The position numbers and the translations under genes are program-made. 64,000 nt of DNA from Primula veris (lineage: Eukaryota; Streptophyta; Magnoliopsida; Ericales; Primulaceae). The stretch covers positions 33,748,795 through 33,812,794 of the forward strand of contig OY821740.1 of the NCBI GenBank assembly GCA_963682055.1, given 5' to 3'. This document shows positions 1 through 11,990 of the stretch, in pieces (position 1 is the stretch's first letter; each line of letters begins with the position of its first letter). The notes below the pieces were generated by a model, which was given only the letters and a program-made list of their open reading frames with translations, searched no databases and had not been told where the DNA came from.

Positions 1-789
1 TCTGGCTTAATGTTTGTAGATGCTTTAGGGATTTAAATTGTGGTGATTACTTGCACACTTAAGAAGCAAAAATGAAATTAAGGACTTCGATGATTGATGA
101 TACTTAAGCAAACAATTTGGGCATTGTTTAGATTGGAAAAAAGGCGAGAGTCTTCTAGCTTTTGCAGGCCAAAAGGCGAGATTTTTGTCAGATTTGATCT
201 GACTAAATGAATGCAATGCAATCATTAAAAAAAAATGAGCTTCCATTATAGTTGTACGCCTGTACATAGTTACGTGTTAGGGGTGATACTGTACAAGGGC
301 GGCGCTAGAGGGGGATGGCAGGACTACAACACCCTCATATGTTTAAAAAAATCTCATCGACAGTATAGGATGATAGAATGGTACTACAACTAGTGTCGCA
401 CCCCTACTTAACTACTGTCTCCGTAGTGGTAGCACCAGGTGAACAGGGAAGAACTAGGTCGTGAGAAAAAGGGATTGTTTGGCATTTAGTTTTGATAGAA
501 CTAATTACCAAAGAATCAGAATATCAGATTTACAATATGAAATTTTTATTAAAATTTTCAATTACAGCACTTCTCGCCCTCCGCCATACATATTAGCAAA
601 AAAGTCAGTCATGGTTCCGCCACTGGCCCACTGGGTACCACAATTCTTTTGCAGGCTAGATAGTGCAATGAAGTTTATTATCATTACTTTTTATGCTCGG
701 TTCTAGCTGAGTTCTGAGTTATTTTGCTAATTTTGTAGGATCTAACGTGTATTTAACATATTATTGTTTGATTGTGACCTAAACTTTAG

Positions 790-3700
790 GGCATTGATTA
801 TAGAAGATTTCAAGTTAAGGAGGCCTTGAACTTATTTAGCCAAAAGACAGCAACAAAAAGCATAATTCGAAAATTTAATATTTTGACCTATTCTGTTTCT
901 CGCGAAAGGGATGCTTCGATTGGGGTTGATGTTTTGTTTCCCAGTGATTATACCGAATTGATCCAGCAGGTATGTATTTTTACTCATTCATAATTTGCTC
1001 TGATATATATAGTCTTCCATCCTAACAATGTTAATCTTAGTCGATGAAATTAGAATTTGTTTGTGATTCAGGATTATGGTTCTCACTTATTTAAAATTAT
1101 AAATTGACAGGTTATGGTGTTAACTGGATATGTGGTTCTTTTTTAGTTAATAGATCCTGGCTTAGGAGTTTGAATTAAATATGTTCACTATGGTGTCATT
1201 AACATTATTCACTTTCAAGACTTGCTGTTGACATGCTTATGAAGCTATAAAAATGAAAAAATCCAATATGGAAAATCACGAGAGAAAGTAACACACAGAC
1301 TATTCCACCATACACAAACTATTTCATGATAAACCACTTCTTTTTGGCATACTCTAGAAAATTTCAGATGCTTCTCATGCTTGTAGAACCTGTACTCAAC
1401 TCAGACTTATTCAGCAACTCGAAAGAATTTGATTGCGATTTTTAATTCTCTTTTGGATAGTGCATTAAACTGCCAAAAATGAATGGTATCATTTTCTTAA
1501 GTGCTTTTTATCTGAATTTTTCTTTTTCCTTCTGAAGCGTCTGGTTAGCTAAAATTTGGTAACTTTCATCTTGTTAGCAATTGACAGGCAAAAGAGGCAA
1601 CTGACATGGCTTTGAGGGATGATAAGCAGTTGATGGTGAGTGGTCATTGGTTATACCTTTAGTTTTTTCTTACCCTTTGTCATTTTAATTTATTTTTGCC
1701 TCTTCTCTATTTGGTTGTATTGGAAACGGTAGTTGTTTTATATCTGAAGTTCTCAAAATATGTTTAAACGTGTGTCATAGGAAATTGAATTTCCAACTGC
1801 GGGACTCCAATCTGTACCAGGTGATTATTTTGCCTGTTTTATGCTTCATTTTTCCTCTGGTTTTTGCTAAATCTGTCTCTTGATCAATATAATGTTGATA
1901 TTAGGTGATGGTGAAGGCGGTAATGAAATGACGGGAAGTATGGAATTGATTCGCGAGTTCTGCGACGTGTTTGTAAAACCAGAAAGGGCTAGAAAGACCA
2001 GAATAGTATGTCCTTCAGACCATATACTGTTTATTGATTTGCAAAACAATGAAATAGAGATAAGAACCAAGTACATTTGTTACACCATCGTGTATATTTT
2101 TTAATGGTTAGTTACTTTCGATTAAGCATTCAAACTTTGGCTTAACTTGATTCCCGCTTAGAAACACAGCTTTTGTTAAAATCTGGATCTTGTTTTTGAT
2201 TGGTCAAAGTTCTGTTGTTGTTTTTTTTTGCCTGAATAACTAGAAGTTAAGCCGGATTAACCTAGCTTCTTTCCCCCAGATCTCGAAAAATTTCAGCTAA
2301 TTTGCTTAAAACCATACAAACCCTTAGGCCGACTAATGCTACTAGTTGCTAATGTACTAAAAGCAGATAAGCTAGGTTCTCAGCTGCAGCCAAACAAGCC
2401 CTATGCTTCTTTGCTGCTTTATCAGCTTGGTCATATGCGTATAATGCACTGTACTGTATATTACAGGACCTTTTTGTATTTATTTTTAGAAGTATCCCAT
2501 TACTAATTCTTCTCGTATATCCTATTTTATTATTTTGTAGTTCTTTTCCTTTATAAGTCCGCTTTGTGACCTTGCAGTTCTTTCCAGAAGCTAACGAGGT
2601 GATATTTGCGAAAAAATCCGTTTTTGGAGGAGCTTCTTTTAAATTAGACTATCTTACAAAACCATCATTATTTGAAGATTTTGGTTTCACGGAAAAAGTG
2701 AAGATGGCTGACAGAGTAAAGCCTGAAGACGAAATGTTTGTCGTCGCCTACCCTTATTTTAATGTCAATGGTAATAATATGAAATTATAATCATTTTCTT
2801 TCTTCTTTCATTAAGATTAAAATTTTAACTAGTCTTGTCACCGATACTTTTCTGGCCTTCAGAGATGCTTGTTGTGGAAGAGCTTTACAATGAAGCTGTT
2901 GCAAAAACTGAACGGAAACTGATAATATTCAATGGAGAACTTGATCGAATCAGATCTGGATGTATCCTTATTAAGAATAGGGTTAGTTGAATATTGGGGT
3001 TGAAAGCATTTCAACACTTTGTTTGGTTGCAGCTTTTAAGCAAAAAAAGCTAGATAATAAGCCAGATTCATCCAGCTTAAAACTTCGAAACTTTTTAGGT
3101 CAAATTAACAGAAAACCTCGTCTTTTAAGCATAAAATCTGAGCTAATGAGCTGCAACCGAACGCGGCCTACAATTATGTGGATTTTTTTTCGTGTGACAA
3201 ATTGCTTAATTCGTTCTTTTTTGCTTGTGCTGGTTCTTTTAGCCAATAATATTCATATGTTTCCTTGAGAATATGATAAGATTATCCTTCTTTCTTTTAT
3301 CCTAAGCTCTCTGCTCTTACTAAGACACTTTTTCCAAAGATGGAGACGGTTTATTACATTCACAATTTCAAAGGAGTCAAGGGAGGTGCTCTTTTCAGGT
3401 CTGTAATTTTCTCATTTTATTTCTGGAACCAATAATCAGACAAAACTTTGGTTACCTTGCCATCTACCATAAAAAGCTTGGCTTTTGAGAAATTGGGCAA
3501 ACAATGGATATCGACATGTGAACTATGATAATGGTTGAAGTAAAACGGAGTGCAGATTAAGAAACGGGCAAACACAATTAGTAAGATTGAAAGCAACTTC
3601 CACAAAGTTGCCATACCTTGTTATGCCTTTAGTCTAAATTTTCTTACATTTGTTTTGCCATACCTTGTTATACTCTAATTGAGTTTGGTTAACCACATTA

Positions 3701-4049
3701 CTCCATGATTCTGGACTCAGGGTTAAAGCAGAAGTAAATTTCAATTTTTTGCCTTTTCCTTGAGTTTAAAAAGTTCAGCTTCTTCCATATATTACAAAGT
3801 TTAAAATCTATGATAGAAATTTGACTTGAATCGACAAAGGAAATTAAAAATGAGTAAATGATTTTCCATTTCAAAATGATGAATCTCCTTTTAATTTAAA
3901 TTTTTTGTTCCTGCATTTTTTCAATTAGATGTTATCCTGGAAAATGGAAGGTGCTGAGATTTGTAAGGGGCAAATACGTATGCATACACCAGCAAGAAGC
4001 AATGCCATCTCTCAAGGAAGTCGCGTTAGATATACTTCCATCGGCCTAA
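790..4049 (+). CDS. DUF1995-like chloroplast protein, 3' eight exons (5' end missing)
   Basis: Eight exons join in one frame through GT-AG sites: 790-969, 1588-1635, 1781-1820, 1905-2005, 2578-2770, 2863-2961, 3281-3398 and 3929-4049 (TAA). They give 299 codons. The start and any transit peptide are not visible and probably lie upstream of the window. Readable blocks include VDVLFPSDYTELIQQ, SFKLDYLTKPSLFEDFGF, FVVAYPYFNVNEMLVVEELY, NGELDRIRSGYYPSFFYPKL, METVYYIHNFKGVKGG and LFRCYPGKWKVLRFVRGKYV. From memory these match the plant and cyanobacterial DUF1995 family, whose plant members are plastid proteins and include the PSII-assembly factor LPA3. This protein looks closer to a separate At5g27560-like branch than to LPA3, so no symbol is given. 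The biochemical function of this branch is not known to me. The exon model is strong because every junction keeps phase; the family name is less certain. Confidence 0.75.
2982..3175. repeat. Small inverted-repeat insertion in the DUF1995-like gene intron
   Basis: In the intron between exons 6 and 7, the left end carries TTTGTTTGGTTGCAGCTTTT and the right end carries the reverse complement of a close variant (GAGCTGCAACCGAACGCGG). A related end (GCTGCAGCCAAACAAGCCC) lies in the preceding large intron near 2383. The structure suggests a short non-autonomous DNA element. No clear TSD was found. Confidence 0.4.
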
Positions 4050-5132
4050 ACTCGTTTAAAAAGCGCATTAGAAATACCAGTAAATACACTATTGTGCACT
4101 TAATGTCAGTATGCATGTAAGTTACTTCATTCTTTCTTGCAAGTACTGTTGAATTGGTTGCTTTTTACTATGACTTTTATTGATGACCAGGTTTTGTTTC
4201 AAATCTCTAGTGACCTAGAAAAAATCTATAATTTGTATGTTTGTAAATAGAGACTACCTCATACATTCTACTAAGTATGTCAAGACTTATGAGAGTTGTT
4301 TAGCCCTTTCTTCCATGTTATAGCCTAATACTCGTTTTTTACCCGACTGTTGTAGGAGCATTTTCTCATATTACAGAGATTAGGCTTTATAAATATAAGT
4401 AGCAAGTCGGTACGTTACTTTTTGTTTGTACTTTGATAGTTGTTCGACTAGTAAATAGCCCTAGATTAGGCTAAGATTATTAAAGACCCTTTTACTTTAA
4501 TCCCATTGATTTTTGTTTGGGACCTAGATTTTCAACACTCACATTCCCAAGACTTTTCAGAATTACCCGAAATTTACATTTTGTTACATATTTCGGTGTT
4601 ACTCAAATGTCATGTGATCCGGCCAAACCTATCGTTTGCGGATCCAGTTTTGTAATTATCAAAAGATAAAAATACAAAACCAAATTATCCTGGCACGCCA
4701 CCCAAAGCATTATTGATGTCACTTGTAACCGGAATTAAAATCAAAATCACAAGATAGAATGAGATATGAAAGGTAGCATGGATCCTGTACTTTTTATGGA
4801 TGAGCCTCCAGTGATCCCTAGAAAAAGAAATGAATGGCATCCATTTTTTCTCTTCATAGCCTCCTTGACTGTTATTTTTCATAGTCTGGTGATCCTTATC
4901 TAACGTGAAGTGATAGTATTTGCTAACTAAATCGGTGTTATCCATTCAAGGGTGGATAGTACAGAATCCTACCATTTCAAATCAAATCAAATGAAAAATG
5001 TTGCATAAAGGTGCAGAAGTTATGTATGTACATGTACTGAGCAATACTCGATATAAAGCAACAAAGTGAACATGATTCAAGTCAATTATTAGTCACATTA
5101 TATAAAGTGTCTCTAAACCATATTACAATATC
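4050..5132. other. Intergenic, convergent gene ends
   Basis: AT-rich sequence between the 3' end of the DUF1995-like gene (+) and the 3' end of the glycosyltransferase gene (-). It would hold both 3' UTRs. I see no further gene. A short antisense reading frame at 4685-4945 has no recognisable features. Confidence 0.5.
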
Positions 5133-6698
5133 TTATGCCACTGATTTACCGATGATAAAATCCACGAACTCATCCAAAGCCAACAAAGAACTCGTCGGGA
5201 AACCATCCCCGAACTTGCTACCCAATGCCTCTGCCCGCTTGTGAACCGCTTCGTCTCTCATCAACCTCTCTATCCCGTTCGCAATATCCTCTTTCTTCAC
5301 ACCCTCGGATAAATCACCGTTCGTTATCATGTGCCCTATTTTCAGGTGAGTTACAACTAACTTGGCATTGTAGAACTGGTCACCCCTGATCGGCCACGCC
5401 AGAAGTGGGACCCATTTCCCGATAGCTTCTGTAGTTGAATTCCATCCACAGTGTGACAAGAAACCACCCGTTGACGGGTGGCTCAAAATCATAAGCTGCG
5501 GGGCCCACCCACATATAATCATACCCCTATCTCCAACTTTATCTCCCAATCCGTCGGGGTAGTATCCTTTTTCTTCTTCTTTCTCTTCCTTAGTCAAAAA
5601 AGCACGTGGAGGGCCGGATTTGCCTGAACCGGGTTGGATCACCCATATAAAAGGATGGTTTGACTCTGCCAAAGCATCGGCTAGTTGTTCATATTCATCC
5701 AAAGTGGGACCCACTTCACTTCCGAAGGAGACGTATACCACCGAGCCACGTGCCTTCGAATCCAACCATTGAATCACCTCGTCTTCCGTATAATTTGATT
5801 TCTTATTGGGCCTGATATCATGATCATGAAGAAGAGAATGAGCAGACTTCCAATACTGTTTGGGAAGTAGCGGGCCCACGCCCCAAACCGGCTTCCCAAT
5901 CTGCTTGGCAAGGTAGTTAATAAACGTATGCTCGAGCTCATCGCACGTGTTAATCAGCAACGCAATCGATCCTTCCACCTCATCCCACCATGGAGGCTGG
6001 CCACCGGGCACATGAGGAAAAGATCTCTTCCCACTTGGAGACCCATCTGGACCTGGCCCATGTGGGAGTCCACCTGGGCCTCCTGATGGAGGCGGAAGTC
6101 CACCCGGGCCTCCTAGTCCAGATGGTTGTCCCCCGGGACCAGGAGGCCCATGTGGACCACCACGAGGCCTCTGATTAATGTCTGCATAGGTGACTGCCAT
6201 GTCATCAGGCAACCCAGGCAGGCTTCGAATCTCTCCAGGTTTCATGCCCCCAGTGCCAGCTCGCCACACGGCACACTCCATGGCAGCGGAAACCGCTCCT
6301 GAACTGGAAAACGACACTACCGGTATGCCAAACTTGGCAAACGATCCTCCAATCTCTCCCATCATTACATCTATCACAGCACACACGGGCCGGGATGGGC
6401 TACTGGGCCGGGACGAGAGAAAGGCTTCTATGCTTCGACCCATTTGCTGATGGCGGTGGGAGAAAGGATTTCGTTCGGGCCCAGACCCAGGTTCCGGCCC
6501 AGATGCCTCAGGAAGCTCAACTACCTCGACAAGGGGGTCCTGACGAAGGCTCGAGGGGATGGAGGAGGCGAGATTTAAGGAGATAATAAGGGTAGTTTTG
6601 TAATTTCTTAAGGAGGTATGCTTACAAAGCTCCATAAAAGGGAAGAGGTGGCCTTGACCAAAGAATGGAACCATGAATATTTCCCCATTTGTTGACAT
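5133..6698 (-). CDS. UDP-glycosyltransferase (family 1) with Gly/Pro-rich linker
   Basis: Single-exon 521-residue family 1 glycosyltransferase, expected to move a sugar from a UDP-sugar to a small molecule in the cytosol. The N-terminal acceptor domain has the catalytic His at residue 17 (FGQGHLFP), and Asp110 is the likely activating partner. The C-terminal donor domain has the 44-residue PSPG box at about 398-441, from WAPQ through HCGWNST to Gln441. Gln in the last position usually accompanies UDP-glucose use. Between the domains, about residues 177-236 are unusually rich in Gly and Pro, with triplets such as GPPGPGG. Both flanks keep the same frame and conserved family sequence (VEGSIALLINTCDELE follows), so this is an in-frame insertion rather than a frameshift. 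The acceptor cannot be told from sequence. The start follows from the normal distance to the catalytic His. Confidence 0.9.
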   Translation of the reverse strand: MSTNGEIFMVPFFGQGHLFPFMELCKHTSLRNYKTTLIISLNLASSIPSSLRQDPLVEVVELPEASGPEPGSGPERNPFSHRHQQMGRSIEAFLSSRPSSPSRPVCAVIDVMMGEIGGSFAKFGIPVVSFSSSGAVSAAMECAVWRAGTGGMKPGEIRSLPGLPDDMAVTYADINQRPRGGPHGPPGPGGQPSGLGGPGGLPPPSGGPGGLPHGPGPDGSPSGKRSFPHVPGGQPPWWDEVEGSIALLINTCDELEHTFINYLAKQIGKPVWGVGPLLPKQYWKSAHSLLHDHDIRPNKKSNYTEDEVIQWLDSKARGSVVYVSFGSEVGPTLDEYEQLADALAESNHPFIWVIQPGSGKSGPPRAFLTKEEKEEEKGYYPDGLGDKVGDRGMIICGWAPQLMILSHPSTGGFLSHCGWNSTTEAIGKWVPLLAWPIRGDQFYNAKLVVTHLKIGHMITNGDLSEGVKKEDIANGIERLMRDEAVHKRAEALGSKFGDGFPTSSLLALDEFVDFIIGKSVA

Positions 6699-6774
6699 AA
6701 TATTGTTGCTTCTATCTTTTATGATTCTGGGTGATTTTGATCATATCATATAAGTAGTATGCTAGTTAAATGGT

Positions 6775-6788
6775 GTATGTATATATAG
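6775..6788 (-). promoter_or_regulatory. Putative TATA box of the UGT gene
   Basis: On the minus strand the sequence reads CCTATATATACATA, about 80-90 bases upstream of the UGT start codon. Position and composition suit a core promoter. It is inferred only from the motif. Confidence 0.4.
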
Positions 6789-9454
6789 GCTCATAAGAGA
6801 CGGTGATGGGAAAAAAGATGGAAAGATATGCTTAGTGGAGAAGGAAAAAAGATGGAATAAAGCATCAAAGAAGAAATGATAACTCAAATTCTAATACTGA
6901 ATTTGTAGTATAGACAATTTGACAATTTGGTAAGACTCGTGGTTGTGCCAGGGTTTGACACTTAGACTAGTTGTTACACTGGTTTACAGTTCATATTTCA
7001 AATTCAGTTAATAGTATTATTTTTTTCATGGTACTATATATATAAAGCTTCTCAGAATTATAAATAAATCGTGCTTGATGACGTTTTAAGTAATTAATCT
7101 TTATATATTAGTGGCTTACTCAACATGGTTACACTAGTGGCTTATTGTGAAATATATTAACAATATCCATATTTGAGTTTCTGTATACTAATTAGCAGTG
7201 TAATAATACTAGTTTCGACACTTAAGACTTATGATCTATTTTTAAATACTATCGTTAATCATTTTTCCTCTCTTTTATAATTTCTAGGCGCACGTCTTTT
7301 GCTGTAATCCGACATGAAAATTAAGCAAGTAAGGCTCATCAATTAATTCAAATCAAGTTCAGACTATACATGTTATAGGAAATGCGAATGAGCCCGAATT
7401 AATGGAATGTTTGGAAGCCTTGTAGCTTACAAATAGAGGCTTAAAACGCCATTTTGGTGTATTTAAAAAAAAAAAAAACTTGATTTTTTTTATTTAATAC
7501 GATGGGAGTAGAAAATACTCCACGTTTTTATTTCTTAATTTCTTATCTAGATATATATAAGCCCACAGAGTGCAGAACATACGTAACGATTTAGCAACAT
7601 CACAAGAAGTTTTAACTTTATGCATGTGAACACTTTTGTTTGGCTTTCTCCAAATCCATGTCGGTATAATTTTATAAAGTATGGTCCTCGTTAATAAAGC
7701 ATTTTTTTATTTCAAGAAATTTAGTAACGCGTAACAGAACAAGGCAGAGCCACACTAATATTTTGGATCATTTAATTTTAGATGTTAATGCAAAATCCTT
7801 ACCGAAAAAATAACATTTTTTTTGTAACCTGTGGGGGCTTGTGGGGCTGCAATAGCAACGGTTGTCCCTATATGGCGTGTAATTTGGGAGCGGGATAGCT
7901 CGTGTATTTATTTATTTATTTTACATGAGATGCTTATATATATACAATATCAATCCTGGAATTCGAATTCGAATATAGGGGTCGTTGTAAATTAGTTAAA
8001 CTTAAAAAATAAAATCCAAATAAATATATAATTTTATCAATCATTGAATGATAGTTATACATACATGATTATCTCATATAAAAAAAAATTACATGAACTA
8101 TCCGTTTCCTGTAATTTAGCCAAATTAAATTGTTTGTCTTTCTATAGAAACTCTTTTCTTAACTGTTAAGTGGTATTTCAAGTTAAAAAACGTGACGTTA
8201 CATCAGTTCCCAATGTCCTGGAAATTGTTTGATACGACTTATATATATGCTATTGGTACCATTGTTTTCATGTTTAAATTGAACTTATTTTAGTTCCAGT
8301 TCTTTCGCCAACTAATTAAGTTGGACCCTCTCTAGTAAAAGACCATTTTAAAATGACCATAGTAATGTGTCAAATAGCAGATTAATTTGCATAAGAATAC
8401 AGTACTTAAATAAGGTTAATGACCTGCAAGTTCAATATATTCAATCACAGTTGAATTACCAACAAATAACATCATTTATTTATTTATATGTACAGTATAT
8501 TCATCATCATTTTTCTAGGAAAACATACTATACGTGAAAACAAAAAAAAACATTAAAGCATGATGCAACTTTCCATGAGGTTGGATATTACTTGCTTTGG
8601 TACAAACATGTTACCAAATATAGTTTGATAAGTTAAGAGTATCCACATTGTATTCAATATGTTTCGCTAGCCATATAAACAAAAACGGAAGTTATATGAC
8701 ATATACACATTCGTTTTAGCCAGTGCTTAAGTTTCTCAATAGCCTATTTACTTTTAACAAGTATTGTTGTATTAAATTGTAATAGTAAAATCTTATATAA
8801 AAAAAACAAATAGTAAAAGTTAACACTTTTTCATTCAAACATAAAATAATTATATAATACTTGACGAGTGGCAATGTCAGTAGCCGTGGCTTGCATTCTA
8901 TAACGTCTGACACCATAAAACCAAACTAGCTCATCGATCTATGAGACCAATGTGATTCACATTTCTCATTTGCACCTAACTTATGACACTACTTCACATT
9001 TCTCATTTGCACCTAACTTATGACACTACTGGTTGATCTAGAGGACCAGCGAGGATGCCTTATATGTAGAAAAACGTCGGTCTTTCTTTCTAATCAAATT
9101 CAAAAAAAAATGCAAAAATAAAGCGATAAATAAATGACACACGATATAATATGGTTCGGTCAAATTACATACGTCCACCAGTTATTGCAGATCTTTACTA
9201 TAGGAGAAATGTTACAAGTGTTTACAACACTAAGACTTACAACTCACAAATACAATTCAATAAAATTGCGTTCAATTTTCTTAGAAGCTAAACTGCTTAG
9301 CTTTCAAAAAATAAATATAAACCTTTATATTTTCTCTTCCTGTCTGTTAGATCTCAAAAGAAATCCTTTGCGCATGGTCTCATTTTATAGTCAGCTGAGT
9401 CCATGTGTGAATGAAGAAATATACAAAACAAATTTCAACTTGACTTATATAGAA
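6789..9454. other. Intergenic AT-rich region
   Basis: About 2.7 kb of AT-rich DNA between the UGT promoter and the retrotransposon. I see no coding region, tRNA or clear transposon boundary. The only structure noted is a perfect 37-bp direct tandem duplication at 8957-9030. Confidence 0.5.
8957..9030. repeat. 37-bp perfect tandem duplication
   Basis: Two adjacent identical 37-bp copies (8957-8993 and 8994-9030), each beginning TCACATTTCTCATTTGCACC. It looks like a recent slippage or repair duplication. Confidence 0.9.
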
Positions 9455-9459
9455 CGGTG

Positions 9460-10158
9460 TGGCGAGGGAATGTCAGCATCCCCTCGTCCGGGGCAATAAC
9501 GCCCCCAAAGCGGGCCGTCCGGGCCTCATCAACCCTGAATGATGCGATGCCCCGGATTGGGAGGGCCGAGCCGTGCTGAGGCCGGCCCAAAGAAGCGTGT
9601 CGAGTACGCTTCCCCAATTAATGCTGCTGCTCCCTTGGGGGACCCTCCTGACATTTCACCGACGTGGCCCAATCACAGGACACCTCCTGTGGGCCCCGGG
9701 AAAGGACAGTACTCTTGTCAGAGTCATAAATGACCTAACGCCGTTGGATTAGCATCTCCCAGTACAGTGATCCAAGGGTTAATACACCTCTGAACCTCAC
9801 TATAAATACCCCCCCTAATCCTACTTAGGAAAGGGGGGAGAAAAAAAAAGAGTGAGTAGAGAGATAAAAAAAAAACTGAAACAGCCCGTACCAAAGCAAC
9901 ATAATCCCCGGCATCAGACATCACCTCCTGTACCTGGTTCGACCCCCCCCCCCCTCCCTACACTTAGTACTTTTTAGTCTTCCGAATACTGACTTGACCG
10001 TTGGAGAGGGAAAACCCGGCAACAACCCCGGGCCCCTGTTCGTTCCTTGTGCAGGCACGAAGACCACCTGACCGCCGGAGCATACCTGACCGCCTCGGAA
10101 GATCGGAGCCGACGCGAAGTTGATTAAGTCGAGCTTGGGAAGAAAATCAGGCTCGCCA
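9460..10158 (+). repeat. 5' LTR
   Basis: 699-bp LTR starting TGGCGAG and ending CTCGCCA, a 7-bp terminal inverted pair. By eye it differs from the 3' LTR at about six base positions plus homopolymer-length differences and a small CT insertion next to the C-run. This points to a recent insertion. Confidence 0.93.
9801..9808 (+). promoter_or_regulatory. LTR TATA box (5' LTR)
   Basis: TATAAATA inside the LTR, in the position expected for the element's Pol II promoter. The same motif occurs in the 3' LTR at 20067-20074. Confidence 0.6.
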
Positions 10159-10160
10159 AC

Positions 10161-10178
10161 TGGCGCCGTCTGTGGGAA
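10161..10178 (+). other. Primer-binding site
   Basis: TGGCGCCGTCTGTGGGAA starts two bases after the 5' LTR end. The first nine bases (TGGCGCCGT) complement the 3' end of a plant tRNA-Asp, as in many Tat-type elements; the rest matches only in part. Confidence 0.75.
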
Positions 10179-10219
10179 ACTGAACGCGTTAGCTTCGACT
10201 CCCCGTCCTTAAAGAAAAC

Positions 10220-11990
10220 ATGTCTGGCAATAACCGATTTGACACCCCATCGTCTCGACCCCCCCACGTTCTTGGGATGCCGAGAACGCTTTCTTTTGAT
10301 GAGACCCCTAGGACCGCATCTACCAGGGAGCCCGTTCCTTTGACCGCAACAGCTCCCGCACCCCGATCGCGGACCGAGCTAACAGAGATGATGATCGATA
10401 TCCACCAAAAAGAGCTCGTCGCTCTTGCGGCCCAGAAAGCCTTGATAGCCTCGCTGATGGAGCCAGAACTCGAGCCCGCCCAAGGCGCGAGCCAAGACAA
10501 ATCGGTTCCAGTCCCCGTTAAAAGCGTGATGTCCAGGTTGGGACCCCTCCGACGACCCCCCCTAGAGACTCCCAGGGAGCCGGCTAGGGGTGCGGAGTCG
10601 GAGCATTCCCAAGAAGGAAATTCTCGCCGCGATAACGAGCGGAGTATACATTCTCGGCTCCGTTGGCAGGATGGTACTCGGGACTCACGGCCGGAATCTA
10701 GTCACGTCCGAACCGATAAGCCACCTCGGACACGGAGACGTGGCCGACGAGGACGGCACGATGCAGCTGGTGAGGCAGCGTTGAAAATCGTGGCCTTGAC
10801 CCGCAGCACCCCGTTCTCGGACGAAATTGAATACAGTACCCCCCCCCCCCCCCCCCCCCGGAACTTTATCGCCCCTATCCTCCAAACCTTCAATGCGGAC
10901 TCTGATCCAGAGGCTCATCTCCGACACTACCGATACCAGATGAACCATTGGTCACACCTTGACCAATTAATGTGCAGGTGCTTTCCCGCCAGCCTGGGGA
11001 GGCTCGCTAGTAAGTGGTTCCAGTCCCTGCCCGTCAATTCTATCCACTTTTGGGACGACTTAGCTTATGACTTTGCACACCGGTTCATAAACTTGAAAGA
11101 GAGAGCTGCCCAGCCGGAGCAACTCTATCAAGTGAGGGTCCAATCTAAAGAGACCCTCGAGAATTATGATAGTCGGTTTTGGTTGAAGCATGCCGAATGC
11201 GCGGACTGTCCCGACTCCACCACCATAGCTGCCTTCAGGCAAAACATGGTAGTGGGGAGCAGGATCCGAAACGAGATGATCGCGACCCCCCCCCCCCCCC
11301 AACTCTGTTCCTCAACTCAGGTCCCTCATAAAACAGCATATCGACATTGAGAAGGACATGAGGTCAGCCGGGGCAACACGTTCAGTAGCCCTTATCGACC
11401 AGCCAAGGGATCGGTTCATCGCAACGAGCCCTCGAAGAAACCGGCCCATAGCGGAAAGGATGGAGCGGCCACGAATGGGAAGAAACCCGCAACCGGCCCA
11501 TAAAAGAAGAAAAGAGGACCCCCGACCGGGGCATCAAACCCCTGTCGCCTCGGGGTCGGGCGCTGCTTATTCCACCACCTTTCGCCTACCTCTCGTCGAC
11601 CTTCTTAACAAGATTGAGAACGAGCCTTTCTTCACTTGGCCTCTCCCACTACGGAACGAGCCGGCCCCAGGGCCTAACGACAAGATATGTGAATACCACA
11701 GGGGTCGAGGCCATCACACCAACGAGTGCCATGGCCTGAAAGCCAGGCTCGAGGGATGGGTCCGAGATGGCCTGATGGATAAATATGTCAAATCACGGAG
11801 GGAGTCCGATCGAGATGGAGAAGGGGCCGACGAGAGGCAGCGGGACCTCCCTCCACCGGTGATGATCTGTCATGTCATTCACTCTGGGCCGAAAAGGTCT
11901 AGCCAGAATGGGGCAGAAAGGACCTCGGCACGGGAGGCAGCAATGAAGCAGCGCGTCTGCCTCGCAGAAAGCTCCAGCCCCCGGAAAAAG
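10220..11990 (+). pseudogene. gag of the Tat-type element (frameshifted)
   Basis: The gag frame opens at 10220 (MSGNNRFDTPSSRP). It contains the retrotransposon gag core (about 10860-11270, with HWSHLDQLMCRCFPASLGRL and WFQSLPVNSIHFWDDLA). Inside a C-run at about 11287-11299 the frame shifts: the gag core reads in one frame, while the downstream part, including a zinc knuckle at about 11685-11735 (C-x3-H-x4-H-x4-C, beginning CEYHRGRGHHTNEC), reads in another. The first frame then stops near 11350. Gag would normally coat the RNA inside virus-like particles. Homopolymer length is error-prone both in sequencing and in vivo, so this break needs confirming in reads. Confidence 0.85.

Noticed and set aside
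461..706. Plus-strand ORF as a possible first exon of the DUF1995-like gene
   Set aside because: No transit-peptide character, no good donor in phase with the 790 exon, and no family similarity. The true 5' exon is probably outside the window.
790..4049. Naming the first gene LPA3
   Set aside because: It probably belongs to the same DUF1995 family, but the C-terminal half does not fit what I recall of LPA3. A symbol would be a guess.
4685..4945. 86-codon minus-strand ORF
   Set aside because: No recognisable motif, AT-rich composition like the spacer, and position in the probable 3' UTR region.
9134..9499. 121-codon ORF
   Set aside because: It crosses the 5' boundary of the retrotransposon LTR, so it is a chance join of flank and LTR.
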